Assembly: GCA_031308135.1 (NCBI GenBank)
Contig: JAHLJT010000631.1
Span: 156,071,276 to 156,135,275 of the forward strand
Source: Acheta domesticus
Lineage: Eukaryota; Arthropoda; Insecta; Orthoptera; Gryllidae
Direction of reading: 5' to 3'
Length of the DNA: 64,000 nucleotides
In this document: in pieces, positions 1 through 13,245 of the stretch
How positions within the stretch are numbered: position 1 is the first letter of the stretch
How the letters are laid out: the number at the start of each line of letters is the position of its first letter
Position numbers and translations under genes: made by a program
Notes under the pieces: generated by a model
The model's database searches: none
What the model was told of the DNA's origin: nothing
Seen by the model: the letters and a program-made list of their open reading frames with translations, nothing else

Positions 1-3000
1 TCGGTGATTTTACAATAGGCATGAGTTACTAAAACAGAATTTTTCAGGAGAGACAAAAAACAGTTTTGTTCGATACAAGAGGTCTGTCAAAATTTGGGGA
101 AATACTATTGTAATGCACTAACATAAATAGATAAGAAAAACGTTCCAATACTGCTTTTTGTGCAACAACACCCTGAAAATAAATAATGTTGTTTTATGAC
201 TTGTGCTCTTTATTCAATTAACTCACTTAGACTACATCTTATACGTGGAAATCATGTACTGAACTGCTAACAAGCGTACTTTATTTTCCAATACATCAAG
301 TTTAACACATATTAGCGTGTACAGTCTGTTCTTTAGTCAGCTTTATCCCATTTTTCAGCAGAAATATCCTGACTGTCGACTCCTTCCACACGGGTTGGCT
401 ATTCTATCAGTCATTATAAGAAGACATGTGTTCTGTTGGAATATACTTAAGGGTCTTCTTGATGTCACTGATTTTTTCCATTCGGAGAAATCTTTTCTTT
501 ATAGGATCTTGCAGGATCTAGTAGAGTTAATGAACTCTAGCGCGCTCTTGCAACTACAAAGGAAATTTCAGTTATCCCATCAATAAATCTCATTATTTTT
601 ACTTCAGCACGATATTAATTGGACATCGTATCACAAATATTGTAAGTAATGACGGTTGGTAGCTCTATTTTTGATCATGTGGAATCTTTGTTCTTTAACT
701 TTCACTGAAGTTGTTTTTTTAATATATAGGCCACCAGGTTCTGAAATTTAGAATTTCTTGTGTTTCCACATGTTTTATATTGAAACGATTCCCTGCCTGT
801 TGCATAATAGAAGAAATTTCATATGGTGTATACAATATGTCATGCCTTCATAACTTTCTTTTCAGTACTCTAAAATTCCGATCACAGAGCAAGAATGTGT
901 CCCCGCATTTGAGAAAGGGAACAATTTTCTCAAATGTATTATTCATAATAACGCTCAATAACACACAAATAACCGTATGACTTTTGTTTTGACCTGGACA
1001 GCCGTTACTGAACAAGTTATTTTATGGTTTCTGGAATGTTTTAGAAGTTGTCCCTCAGGAATGAACAAGCCTCATGAGAGGATTTTCATGACAATCCTTC
1101 ATGACACTGATACAGGTTTGCTTTGAGGCCAACTTTTGAATGCAGAGATTATTAACACCGAATTGTCTATAGTAAAATATTTTCTGCGTGGTAAATAAAA
1201 TACCCGCATTTAATCAAAAGCAATCCCTAAAAATCTTTCTCCTTGCTCATTTTTCACCTTTTCTATTTGGACATCTTCCGTAGTACGAAGACATACATAT
1301 TACTCTGTACATTAATAACTATTACTTACCCAGATAACTAAATACAATATTAAACATAAAAACAATCTTCAAAATAAACACGTACTCCTAGCCTCTGCCA
1401 GAAAAAGAACCAGTAACTGATTTTGTGCAGCGAATACGAGGATGTCCTCTTTTCAACTCAGAGACCTACCAACTGTTGAGAGCAGAATGGGCATGAGTCA
1501 ACGACTCACGCCCTTTGAACAGTCAACGAGAATTTGACAGACAATGGGTTAATGATACTCATGTCGGTTGTACAACATACGATGTATCGACCTTCAAGTG
1601 AATAGATGATTTTCAAAACCCAATTTGTGAAAAATAGTGACTCATGCTCTTTATGAAATCACCGATTCAATATTACTCCACAACCGGCTCAGACAGTTCA
1701 GAACCAGATACGTGACATGGCTTCTCTATTGTGGCTTCGATCGGGAAGTCCTAGGCTTTGAGGTCCGATGCAATTTTCTACACTATTATTCATTTCTTCC
1801 TATTGCTAGGTCGAATTCAGACGCTGCCGGGAGGAGAATTCCAACGGTTGTCTGCTCCGTTCTAACGGCTCTCTTGGTTTTTCCGAAGGTATGCCGGAGT
1901 AAGACCCTAACAAAGGGTCACTGTCCGCGTGCGATATTTTCTTCACCTTCCATGTCCTATCCTCTTCCTTACCATCACTCTTAAAGTTACGTGCACCACA
2001 CTGTCAGTTAGGATTTTGTAGCCTGTCCTGTCTTCCGCATGCCTCGCTGGAGGTGTTTGGAAGAATAATCCTCCATAAGACGTCGTGTAGTTTGGTAAGG
2101 CTCACACCAACCAGAGCAGGAGAAACACCGCCAACTTCCACAGTAATAACATACACTTCACTGAATGGTCTAACAACCTTAGAAGTTGACGTACCCACTA
2201 AGATTAATCAGTCTTTAAATCATTTTAAATACCGTATATTTTTTTCAAAAGATTATATTTTGTCTTAATTTTGAGTTGTGACAGATGTCGGCTATGTGGA
2301 GAATATTGATAGACCATAATATCTGTGGATACAACTCTCTTTCTCTCTCTCTCTCTCTATCATCCTCAGAATATATGAAAAGACATCACGTTTGTAAAGT
2401 GGTTTATCAGCAACTATGACACAATAACCTTCCGACGGGTAACCGGACACTTATTACAAGTACACTCTCAAGCCAGTCATTGACACAAATGAACACAAAA
2501 TGTACTGGAGCAGGTTCATCACAACAAGTAGTGTTCGTGACATAATTTAGAAAGTCTCATGGAAACATATTTCATGCATGCGCATAGGCTTAACCACGAT
2601 ACCCACATATCTTGGGCATAACCCTTCCGGTGGGCGCGCCTATTTCTCTCACATAAGAAGGCGCGTAGGAGCACCCGATGCTGCCTCAAGAAAACAGTCT
2701 TTTGCACCCCCAAAACGTCTACTATTTAGTTGAAGAAGGAAGTATAAAAACTCACAACTATTCATTACATTGTTAATACATTATATAAATCACAGAAATA
2801 TGGCTATTTTTAGGTATAGAATAATAAAGAACACTGTTTCAGAAAACCTTATAAAACAAAATATAAGAAAATAAAGAAAAAATTAACTAGAAAATTGTTA
2901 TTAAATATAAAAAAATAACTAAATGAAACAGTTACAGTCCTTAAATTTGAGAAAAGTATCGATTGGTTTTCATAAAGCCGTTTCCAAAAATAAGACTACA

Positions 3001-3599
3001 AGTAATAGGAGAAAAAACTTTCAATATCTTTGATTTTGCTTACAGTGATCGAAAATACTTATAAACGAACAATCTGAATAAGTTAAATGTTCGTTTGGAA
3101 TACTAAAAATAATTTCACGAGTGGGCGCGGTAGAATACAGAGTGCTGTAGTCAGCATTTTTTTATTTTCAAATCTTCTGTACGACTGAGGAAGAAGGCAA
3201 CGGAACGAAGATTCCCGCGTTTCGTTTAGAACGTTGCGAAATGAGTACACTGAAGCCCTCTGATATGTCAAATAGCCGCACTCCGTTTTAGAACAATAAA
3301 AGCACAAATGATGCTCGGAGTGCTGCCGCGTGCCTGCCGGAAAGTTAATTATGAATTAGAATATTCACAAATGTTGAGACGCAGCGTGCATTGAACGAGC
3401 TGGCGAGTTCAGCGCTTCCTGGCTCCCACGAAAGCTCGCGCCGCGCGGGACTGAGCGCGTGAGGGCAGCCAGCAATCGACAGGCACCCGCCGCTGCGGGT
3501 GCTCTCCACATCCACCCACAAAGTGGCGGCCTCCCCCCCCACACACACTTGGCTCCCTGACTTTGGAAACCTCAGCAGTTTCCCTCAAATTTGCAAACT
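1..3599. other. AT-rich DNA, no gene recognised
   Basis: Only short open frames (at most 115 codons) are present and none resembles a known protein family. The base composition is AT-rich except for a CG-richer patch around 3,420-3,520. No splice-supported exon, RNA gene or transposon terminus was recognised. Confidence 0.6.
2335..2359. repeat. (CT)n microsatellite
   Basis: A run of CT dinucleotides with one interrupting T. Confidence 0.9.
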
Positions 3600-3917
3600 T
3601 CAAGAGTTTGGAAATCGAGATCAGCCCAATGTGACATGCAAATCAACGATAATTATCGGGGCTCTGGGATTTGTTCGGCAAAATTTTTGTAAGAACCTGT
3701 CTACATTGCAAGACCATTCGAAATACTAGGAAGTACAAGACAGAACTTTATGGGCAACAGCCCACATTTTGCGCAAAGTATTGTGGAGGCACTGACTGAA
3801 CATTTATCTGCTCCCTAGGAAGCTGGTTGTAATTCGGAGTATTTTTTATAATCAGCCGACTAAAAAATCATTAATCGCGAATTAGTGAAATACTAATAAT
3901 ATCAATAATAATAATAA
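3600..3917 (+). mobile_element. LINE 3' end, 5'-truncated copy
   Basis: The region matches the last part of the longer LINE copy that follows at 5,180-5,519. Both share the order GNRDQPNV-like, 'II(G)ALGFV', a 'LWATAHILRKVL'-like stretch and the 3' UTR, and both finish in an (AAT)n tail (here 3,891-3,917). In this family the segment is the extreme C-terminus of the reverse-transcriptase polyprotein, usually reading like IGALG...GTAHILRKVL. Only the last ~90 codons plus 3' UTR are left, with frameshifts, so this is a dead 5'-truncated insertion. It sits directly upstream of, and in the same orientation as, the second copy. The LINE clade was not assigned. Confidence 0.75.
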
Positions 3918-3929
3918 GAGAGAAGACAA

Positions 3930-5519
3930 ATGACAACGCCAGAGAGCATTGAAATTGTTCAAGAGGCAAAGTGACTACGTCAGAAAGCTTTGAAGTTGAT
4001 ATGAACACGGTGATTGAATATCTTGAGACAGGTGAGACTTACAAATGTCTGTTCATTGACAAATGTGAGACCATCTCGAACGACACAATGAAAGAGAGAA
4101 TTCGCAGGGAGTGTTACAGAAGAGTGAGACTTGTCCTGCAGTCCGCTCTGAACTTCAGAAATTAAATATCTGCAATTGGTAGTTTGGTGGTGCCTGTAGT
4201 CGAGTACAGTTTCGGACTAGTGGACTAGACTGACCAAGAAATTTGCATCATGGATCGAAAAACCAGAAAACTGCTTACAATGCATCATGCTGCCCACCCT
4301 CGAGCTGATGTTCATAGACTTATGTGTCACGTAAGGAAGGAGGAAGAGGCCTCAGACAAATTGAGGCCTCCTGTCACAACGCAATAGTCGGTATGGGAAA
4401 GTATGTAGTCAGTCATCAAGATGGTCCTTTAATGAGGCAGGCCATGAAATCTGAACGAAGTATTGGAAACAGGCATTGTTAGTGAAGCAAGAAGCATTAC
4501 AAAATCTACACAAGAAACACAGAGTAACAGAGACACTAAAATTCTGATGCTGCGTAATATGAAATGAGAGACACAAAAATGTTAAAGAAATTGTGGAGAG
4601 ACAAACCACATCATGGATAATAAATAAAAAGAATGGACAAGATGCAGAGCAATATAGATCAATCATTTATGTGTCTTAAAAGGAGAAGAATGAAGCCAGA
4701 ATCGATAAGCAGTTCTAACAGCAGTCCACGATCAGGCGTTCAGAACACGACATTATGATAAAGGGGTTCCCAAAATTTCTCAATATAATAAATGCCACAT
4801 TTACCAGGGGCAAAGAGAAACCATTGATCATATCGTCTCATCTTGTCAAATTAAAATAATGACCGAATACTTGAAATGACATTTTAGGGTCTGCAGTTAC
4901 CTCCACTGACAGATCTGTAAACTCTCTCAAAGTTTCAAACATATGCCCCAAGTGGTAGGAACACACCAAAACCGGTGACGTCTATTGGACTCTATACAAT
5001 ATTGTGTAGAGTACAAATTGTATAGAGTACAAATTCGAACGGATCGCACGATAGCGGCAAACAAACCGGATATAGTTATCCGGGATTTGGAGACAAAATC
5101 GTGTCTACTTGTCCATTTTCCTGTACCTTTCGAACAAAAACGTCGTTACCGAGGAGGCAGAGAAAAGTCTTAAGTACAAGCGTTTGGAAATAGAGATCAG
5201 CCGAATGTGGGGCGTAAAAGCACAATTCGTACATATTATAGCTCTGGGATTTGTGTAAAATATGACAAAATATATGTAAAAACTTGGGTAAATTCCCAGA
5301 AAATTCCAAAGACTGGGAAGTGTAAGAAATTACTTTATTTGGAACAGCCCATATTTTACGCAAAGTATTGTAGAGTCACCGACAGTCGCTAGATCTGCTC
5401 CTTAGGAAGCTGGTTGCAACCTGGAGTAGATTTAATTTTCAGCCCACTCATTATATTTTTACTCCTGATGTAGTGGAACAATAATGATAATAATAATAAT
5501 AATAACAATAATTATAATA
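3930..5519 (+). mobile_element. LINE fragment, RT C-terminal region and 3' UTR
   Basis: Three-frame reading of the plus strand recovers the C-terminal third of a non-LTR retrotransposon ORF2. In order: MNTVIEYLETGETYKCL, MKERIRRECYRRVRLVL, VVPVVEYSFG, MDRKTRKLLTMHHAAHPRAD and a GGRGL motif (3,970-4,370); a cysteine/histidine knuckle of the form C-x2-C...H-x4-C (about 4,790-4,850); TDRTIAANKPDIVIRD (5,035-5,090); and the terminal IALGFV block (5,230-5,270). It ends in an (AAT)n tail at 5,479-5,519. Several frameshifts and stops break it, for example after HRL near 4,320. The endonuclease and the RT catalytic core are missing, so this is a 5'-truncated, immobile copy. The family resemblance is firm; the clade name is not. 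Confidence 0.85.
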
Positions 5520-7370
5520 CCAAACTCTTTCTTTTAATATGAGAACGTGTGAGCTCTTTTAGAACCAATAGTTATTCACGTCTCCGTAGAAAACAGTAGC
5601 AACTGCCAAACATGGTTAGTGCGTAAACCACACTAAGTGTTTTTTAATCCACTACAAACTGTCTTGATTCCGTGCATTGTCGAAAACACAAGTAGAGTCA
5701 CTGCAATAAAATTCTTAAAATATAATTCGAGTATTTGCTTGTGAGAAACTAACTATTGATATATTTATTTCTTACAAATAAAAAAATAATTAATTACATT
5801 TGTCCTATTCTTTACTTTTCGGTTATCTTACCTCAAAATTTTGATAATATAAATAAAGTGTTCATAACTTGAAAAACAAATTGATAATTAGGAAGTCAAT
5901 AAAGAATATAAAACGCTTTCTAAGAAGGAGCGCCGCTACAATGAACCCTAGACAGTCTCAGACATTTGCAGAACTGATAAGAAATATGAATGACTGATGA
6001 ATTAATATAGATAACATATTAACAAATATGGAAGCAAAATAGAGCCGAATGTTATATTTTTAACTTAGAACTAACGGTGGGTGAAAATATTAACTTTCAA
6101 TAAACCTCTGCTTTCATGGTCTTGGTTAAAAATATTAGAAAATTTATTCTGCGTTGCAGGTTTGGTAACTGATGACCGAATGTAAAGTTCGTGTTATTTC
6201 AGTCTGAATATCCAACGAATATTCAAGAGGTAAACCATCTCAAATTTTATTGTTCCCCCTTATAAAGCTTAGTTGTTTCAAAGTAACTTGTAAATAATTT
6301 TGGTAAATTACACATTAACGTGTAATTAACCACATTAGTGACAGTTACAATCTTCTGAGTTTTCAGTAGTAGGTCAGTCTCATGAGAGCAGTCACTTGTA
6401 TTCTCTATCACTGGACATGTGTGAAAACACAAACGACGACCACTAGTAGTGATGCACAGTCTAGCAGAATTGTTTACACGTACCGAGGGCTTAATGTAGT
6501 GAAGAATGATTTACCGTCGTACGGATTATGAATTTTAATGTCGAATATCGGTGTGTGAGTGAATTGATATTTTAAATTTATACCAGTTCCGCGTTCCTGT
6601 GCGTAGTGTGATCAGGTGATACGCGCAAGCCAATGTGCGTGAGCGTGCTTGTGCATTGGAGCAATTAAACTATTTTATGGTCCATAAAACTGTGCGGTAT
6701 TTTGATGCCAAATTGCATAAACCCGGATGAATGTTTTTTTACAAATCATTAAAATAATTAATATTGCTGTCGATGGGATCTGTACTAGCCAGTGTTTCGC
6801 TTGTTTACGATCGTAATTAGGAGTTGACGCGCATGCCTCCCCTCCTTTGACCCGTCGCACTCGGGCATTCGTCACATCAGTGACGCAGATATATGGGAAC
6901 TTCCCTCTCTATGGTTTGCTTTAACGCCAATGCAAATGCAGGTGTTCACAAAAGTTCATCAAGGCTGAAAGGCAACGTATTTGAACTTAGAAATGATGTG
7001 TTACATCTCCATATGTTGTGTGACGTGTGAAACTGTTTATAGCAACCAGAGATTTAACATTTTTTTGCAAACTGAATATTTACTAGATTAAACAAGGATT
7101 ATAAACTAGAGTTGTGAACTTTACTTCCAAATTTTAATTTGTTAAATACATTTCTTTACCAATGTTTGAATTTTACAATCTCGTAATCAATTATCTTCAA
7201 AACTATTTTTGGAAAATCAACAGTCGCAATCTTTTATGACGAGAAATCATTTGTACGAATACTCGTAGCGATGTCTCTAAAGCGGATGCTATTCAAAGTA
7301 CACTTTTATGAAGTCCCAGTCGATTCTTTATTTAATCGAGCTGAAAGCTCGAATGACCTGTCGGTTCTCG
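5520..7370. other. AT-rich DNA, nothing recognised
   Basis: Only short random-looking frames. A small hairpin built on CCAATG/CATTGG lies near 6,630-6,660, with no other supporting structure. Confidence 0.6.
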
Positions 7371-8060
7371 TAAATCTTGACCCAAATCGCCGGAGCCATC
7401 TAATTGCGCGGCCGAAGCATTTAACTCGGCGAGTGTTGCGTGCAATTTCCGATTTCGGTTAACACAAGTTTAATAAGAATTAAAGCTCGCATCGCCCGAG
7501 CTTTCAACCACTCCTCGCCTCATAGCGTCTCCCTCGACGCCCAGTCAGCCGAACGAACCACCCCAACTCCCGTTTGTTATTTACTGCAGCGGAATGTTAC
7601 GTATTATCAACAACACACTCGCCCGTCGGACCAGCTGCCCCCACCCCATCCCCTTTCGGCGGCCCTGCGCGCCGCGCGTCCACCCGCGGCACCGCTCTCG
7701 CTTCAATTATTCATGGTGGCGCGTTAGTGCGGTGAAACATCCGCCTAGAGTGCAGCAGTGTTGTTTCGCTCGCGCTTCACATGTTAAATTCGCATTGCTT
7801 GCTGGGAATTATTTATTGGGCCTAGTAAGGGGCTGGCCGCCGAGCCCGCCGCGCGCCGCCGGCCAGGGACGACTGTGTACTTAACAATATATCACGCCCC
7901 ACGTGGCATTGCGTAATGGCGCCTGCAGTATCAAGTGCCCATTACACTTTTATTTCAAATTCGCCTTCGCTTGAGTCGGCGTTCTCGCTCCGTCGCCGGG
8001 GGCGTATGCAGAAGCAGGCTCCGCCAGAAGGCCGAGACGAAGTGAGGGGGAAAAGCTTTC
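7371..8060. other. CpG/GC-rich island, possible regulatory DNA
   Basis: The composition shifts sharply from AT-rich flanks to C+G-rich DNA with many CpGs, for example the dense block around 7,660-7,870. Overlapping open frames are present on the plus strand but have low-complexity Pro/Arg/Ala composition and resemble no family, so they are treated as composition artefacts. In insect genomes such islands can mark promoters or conserved enhancers of developmental genes; that reading is inference. Confidence 0.4.
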
Positions 8061-8970
8061 AAGACTTTCCTCCCTTCTTGAAAACATGCCAGTGAACGCT
8101 CAACTTAACATTCTAAGGATTTAAAAAAACATATTGTTGGCTCTTTATAATATATCACAATAAAATACAACGTGCAATAAAATTTTTTCTCTTTTTTTAG
8201 CGCCAGCTAACGTATGGCCTTGGGTAATTTTAAGTTAAAGATTAAAGGACGCAGAAGAGCTCCATGTTCACTGGCCATCACATAAAATAGGCGAGATTTT
8301 CATTGTAGAAAAGGCGTTTGCATTGCCGAATGTAATGTTATATTTTTTAGAAAAATGTTTTGTCGTTTGATAGTATTTTTAAGTATTTTTAGAAGCATAT
8401 GGAGAGAAAAAAGCATTTTCATTGCATTCAAAAACATTTTTTTTAAATGTGAAACTGTTTCGAACGAGACGTTTTTAAAAACACAATGAATTATTTCCAA
8501 TCGTACTTAATAAAACGATACTTAATAAAACGTATAGACAAGTAACTTATAATTCATTATTTATACTTCATCGGCGAAATGTAGCAGGAATGTAGAAGCA
8601 CCATTGGTGAGACAAACATCGATTAGACCTATTACTGTAATATTGTTTGTAAATCTTACGGATAATTGTTTATTTACATCAGTTCCCTTAAAACAAGAAT
8701 ATATCCAATAAAGTAATATTTGCTGTTTAGTTTGCTGTTACCTGCAATAACAGGCATACCTATTAATTATTTACCGTGTGTTCTCTGTTGAAAACCCTTC
8801 GTTTTGATTTTCTGTCCAAATATATTAAACAAACGAATGAAATTCGCATTTGCAGTTAATCTTACATGTATTCTGTTCGCGTTAATTCATGGAAACAAGA
8901 GATAAAGATAACTGATAATGACGAAAAAAACAAGGAGAAAGGAAGAGAACGTAGATCAATTCATTGATTC
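8061..8970. other. AT-rich DNA, nothing recognised
   Basis: Long A/T runs and no open frame of interest. Confidence 0.6.
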
Positions 8971-9990
8971 GTGATTGCGGGTGCGCAAACAGCTAACGTC
9001 ATTTGTTCCGTAATTGTAGTGATGTTTTATCGCGGGAGGTGGCGGTCACTGGGGATGGCGAGATCCGACACTGACGTATGTTGGTTTGCGATAATTTTCT
9101 CCAACCAGGTATCTCCCACAAGCAGGACACCGTCGCAGCCAGGACAAGCTCGAAGCTCCTAACTGATATCCTGACAGAGGTGGTACCGTAGTGCATGTGT
9201 GTGTGTGTGTAAATAAGTGGCTTGGAAAGAATAAGAAACAGAAAGGAAAGATCGCGCGTGGCCGGTGGCCCGTTTGTTAGGGTACTACTCCAGCATTTGC
9301 CTGAATTGATTGTGATTTCGGGCGCGGCAACATATGAGGTCATTAGTCCCGCAAGTGTAGTGCATTTTTTCATTGAGTGGTTGCAGTGATCTTCCCCCAC
9401 TGAATGGCGAAATCCATCGCCGACCTGCCGTCGAATAGTGGGGATTTTCCCCAAGTAGGTGTCTCCCACCAGCAGGATACTGCTCCAGTCGGAACAAATT
9501 CTAAGTTCCGACCGGACTCCTGGTATGGTGGTAGTATAGTTCATGTTAGTGTAAGTGTATGTGAAAGGGATAAGAATAGAAGGAAAAGGAAGGAAAGATC
9601 GCGCGCGGTCCCTGGCCTTTTTGTTAGGGTACTGCTCCGGCATTCGTCTGGTGTTGATTAGAGAAACCACGAAAAACTACCGACCAGAGCAGCTGAATTC
9701 AACCTAGTTGAAAAGCTAATGTCGAAAATCCTGCCGCGCGCCGTCGAGACCTCCCGATCACAGGCACTGCAGTGACATCAGTTGATGCACTGAGCCATCT
9801 CTTCCGATACGTATTCGCACGGGATTGATCGGGAAAAGTCGGAAAACTACCGATCAGGGCAGTCGCCCGCTGAGGAGCCTGAATCCGACCTGGCTGTTTA
9901 GCTAGTGACGAAAATATTTTCACTGACGGCACGCGAACCCTAGGTGTGTGAATTCTGTTGATGCCCTGAGCTACCTTTGCAAGTAGAGAA
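8971..9990 (-). mobile_element. tRNA-derived SINE, copy A (split by copy B)
   Basis: The family 3' end ('gtgattgcgggtgcg') starts at 8,971 and similarity to the other copies runs to about 9,311. The remainder (AT-TGATCGGG, then an ACTACCGATCAG block and a tRNA-like head) resumes at about 9,834 and ends near 9,990. The interruption is SINE copy B. On the minus strand the head at 9,940-9,985 reads like a tRNA, with an A-box-like TAGCTCAGGGCATC and a B-box-like GGGTTCGCGTGCC. Boundaries are by eye. Confidence 0.6.
9312..9833 (-). mobile_element. tRNA-derived SINE, copy B, near full length
   Basis: On the minus strand the order is a tRNA-like head (about 9,815-9,740; A-box-like TGGCTCAGTGCATCAA), a GCCGGC/CTACCGATC-like middle, the motif AAAGATCGCGCGC in plus orientation (9,595-9,606), a short GTGTATGTGA tract, and the conserved tail with TCTCCCACCAGCAGGA (plus orientation, 9,461-9,476) and GTCATTAGTCCCG (9,340-9,352). 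Copies C to G share the same order. No protein function is implied by the overlapping open frames. The sequence ATTGAT occurs on both sides of the insertion in copy A, a possible short target duplication. Confidence 0.75.
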
Positions 9991-10540
9991 TAGATCGGGA
10001 AGAAGAAAATTATATTTATATTATTTTTGATAGATAATTGATCCTAGGAATAAAATTAGTAATTTTAATCATGAATGCTCCATTTCTTCATTTTTGTCAA
10101 ATTTAAAAATGTATTCTAAAGATCAACTTCCAGGAATTAATTACATGCGTAGCATTTTTATTTTTTATGGACAATGACTATTCTTACATTACAGTGAATT
10201 AGAAATAATCGTTTTATTGTTTTTCCAATTACTTCTCGTTTTGAAAATGTTGAATCTACTGGAATGACGATATTTGAATTTCTTTCTAAAAGATATTCTG
10301 GAATATCTATCAGATAATCACAATGTTATCAAACTAAATAAAATCAGGCAAAGGAGCTACTCAAGTGCATGGGCATTTTATTGCATCATAATTTTATCGG
10401 AAGTTTTAGAGAAATACGCAAAAGTGAAGTCATCGAAGTAGTGTCACGAAGAGATTTGAGTTCTTCCGAGCACACACATTGGTCGTGCAAGAACAATACG
10501 GAACGAGTCGGAAGCAGAATTACAGGAGCAGACACATGCA
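9991..10540. other. AT-rich DNA, nothing recognised
   Basis: No repeat, RNA or gene signal was seen. Confidence 0.6.
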
Positions 10541-11310
10541 GAGAGCTCTTCGACCTCAACTCCCGGCAGCGGCAATCTCCCTCGCTGTCTCCCTCGCCCC
10601 CGCCGACGCCTCCAGCGCCACTGCGCCAGCACTGCCGACACAGTCATCACCACAGCTACCACCGCCTCCTCCTCCACCACGGCCACAAACACCGCCAGCG
10701 CCACCGCTGCCAACGTGATCACGACGCCTGCCACCGCCCTCTTCGCCATTAGCCTCTTCACCCTTCGCCCCAGCGCCACCACCACTACTCCACCGTTACC
10801 GCCCAAGGCACCGTGTCCAGCATTGCCACCTCAGCAGTCACCATCACCACCACAGCTGCCCCTGCCGCACCCACCACTACCATCGCAGCCAGCATCACTC
10901 TCCGCCTCCGCTGCCGCAGCCTCCGCCCCTCTTTGCTGGCTCGGCGCAATAACGGGAAACAAAGGCAGGCGGGAGGCGAACACAGCGCGCCGTCGGCGAA
11001 GACAGAGAGGGCGAGTAATTAGAAAGAAGAGTGCGTGTGGACGGGCGGGCGCCAGTCATAATAATCATAACAGCGGACGGATTCAAGAAATTAACAAAGC
11101 GCGCCCGGCGGCCGCGCGCTGGAACGCGTTAAAAACAATACGCACACAACATTTTAATTAAAATCTCTCACTTTCTTCCGAGAGCCGGCGTAACATGGCG
11201 GCGGCACGAGTCTAATTGTACTCTGTAATTCGAGTTCTCGACGGGGGAGTTCTTGGTTGCGAGAGCACGATGATAGCGTGGATAGATTGAAATAACAGAG
11301 GTGAGTGAGA
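10541..11310 (+). other. GC-rich island with CCN-triplet tract and 5' splice-site match
   Basis: A C-rich low-complexity tract (CCACCG-like triplets, 10,570-10,930) leads into CpG-dense DNA up to about 11,220. At 11,298-11,306 the plus strand carries GAG|GTGAGTG, a strong match to a metazoan 5' splice site. The island could therefore be a promoter with an untranslated first exon ending at 11,300. Open frames here are Pro/Ser/Thr-rich on one strand and Ala/Val/Arg-rich on the other, as expected from triplet composition, so no CDS is called. Confidence 0.35.
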
Positions 11311-13245
11311 TTTTAAATTAGGCCCGGAACAATGGTTGGCTGCTTCGTGGATAAATGTTTGTTATTAAAATGAATGTTGTGTCGAGTCTTCCTTCTTGGA
11401 ATTCTGACAGGGTGCAAACTTAATTTCAAACATTGTAACACAGTTGGGCTTCAAAACTTAACTTTATTTTAAGATCATAGGTAGATCAATGGTTTTTCAC
11501 CGAAGTAATTTTTTGCAGAACCTAGAGGGAAATTGTAAATGGTACGTGTTTTTATTAAAATGCTGAGTAGTAAAAATCATTGTGAATGAAAATAAGAGCA
11601 GTTTGTTACAAGCTTTAAACATATATTTTAGTTTTTAATGAACTTAGAAATAATACTATTCATTTTTCTAGAACATGCTATATTCAATGTCAATTTAACG
11701 TACAATGTAAATGCATTACGAGTGTGAGAAAAAAAATTGAAACCAATGTATTGAAAACCATTGGAATTTCTAATCAACCCGTCTAGGAAACCGTTACCGT
11801 TGATGAAACATCAGGTAATCTGAACAAACATCCACAACTGTAACAGTTGAAAAGCGGGTCTTTCCCGACTGCCTCTCCAAGTGTGAGAACCGAAAACACA
11901 ATTACTAAAACCGAATCAGATGTGTCACAGCAAAGTATGAGAATCGAAAATATGATCAGTGGTAACTAACCACTGATGGAAAACTTTTGAACTACGTGTA
12001 GTATCTTCCTCGCTTGTGAGGCGCAACATTCACCGCGATCGGTTACGTTATGAAACAGAACCCGATTGATCCTAACTCGTTCCTGCCTGCAGGGCAGAAC
12101 AATTGTTCATTCATCACGCGAAACACGCAAACGAGAAAAAAGGTCGCAGTGTTATTTGGAATGTGATTTCACGCTACGGGTGAGCATTAATATGTACGTA
12201 TTTTTATCTGCAGAATTTGCGGTGCTGCGAGCAGCACTGGCGGCACTTGGTGATGATGAAGCTGGAGAATGTAATAGTGGTGGTGATGTAGGGGTGACGG
12301 ATACTGCCTGTGGTAGGTACTGGTAACGATGGAAGCATTCTAGAAACATATGAAAGACGAAGTACCATTACATCACTTTCACATAGAACATAATGAATAG
12401 CAATGGTAATGATAATGGTGGCTGTACAACAGTAATCTACATCTTACAAAAGCAGTAGATGACGATTGTCGATTCAAGAAAGTGTTTGGAGAATGAAGAA
12501 TAGAGTGGGAGGTAGATTTTTTTTAAAAAAGAGTGTCTTTATGGGTAGTAGGATTAACATTTACTCCTCCAATGATAAACGTTTGTCGGATGTATGGCAG
12601 GATAATGTTACCATGGAATCATGTACAAACGTCAATAGTGTAATAATAGCAGAGTGGTGTGTACATAGGGACGACTATGTGGTGTGAGAATCATGGCACG
12701 TAATCGGAAGGAGAACCATATCTATTCCGTTGGACAGTGCTAGCAACAAGAGTTGAGACGATGGTTTGAAAGCAGTGCGGAAAGTACATTCAAAGACAAG
12801 AACGCTTCTTTGCGATGCAGTTTTCGCCATTTTATAACCAGTTGTCAGGGGTTTCAGCTGCGTATGTTGGAAACAGTCTAACCGTAATAATATAGTGGAA
12901 GCTCTCTGAGCGTTCAATTATTGAAACAATAACAATTATTATCGTTAAATCCTGTATCTTGTCTGATGAAGTTATCGGTTGATAGCCTTATTGAGAAATG
13001 TCGTCTTGTGACGTGTTTCTTTCATATTTGTTCGCAAGAATCCACACCTAGACGTTTTGTAACTTCCCCTTCTGCGGCAGGATGCCACGTGCAGACGAAG
13101 GACCTCGCTTTAGTGGGGAACCGATCTGGCTCCCTTCTCTCCCAATGGCTCACATAGTCCCTTTCCCTTCACCCACGTTGGAACCGTACACAACCTACCG
13201 TTGAATGTTGAAATTTGCGACCGCCGTTCAGCTTGATTGATTGAA
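11311..13245. other. AT-rich DNA, nothing recognised
   Basis: Short frames only; a weak GTG/GGT-rich stretch at 12,215-12,330 is low complexity. Confidence 0.6.

Noticed and set aside
6165..6200. CTGATGA followed by a CCGAA/TTCG stem as a second hammerhead
   Set aside because: No GAAA after the stem and no Penelope-like context.
6606..6662. Hairpin with CCAATG/CATTGG arms
   Set aside because: Short stem with a long loop, likely by chance; no associated feature.
10369..11161. Several 120-148-codon frames around 10.4-11.2 kb
   Set aside because: Low-complexity CCN/GGN triplets give Pro/Thr/Ser, His/Arg or Ala/Val-rich frames on both strands; no family resemblance.
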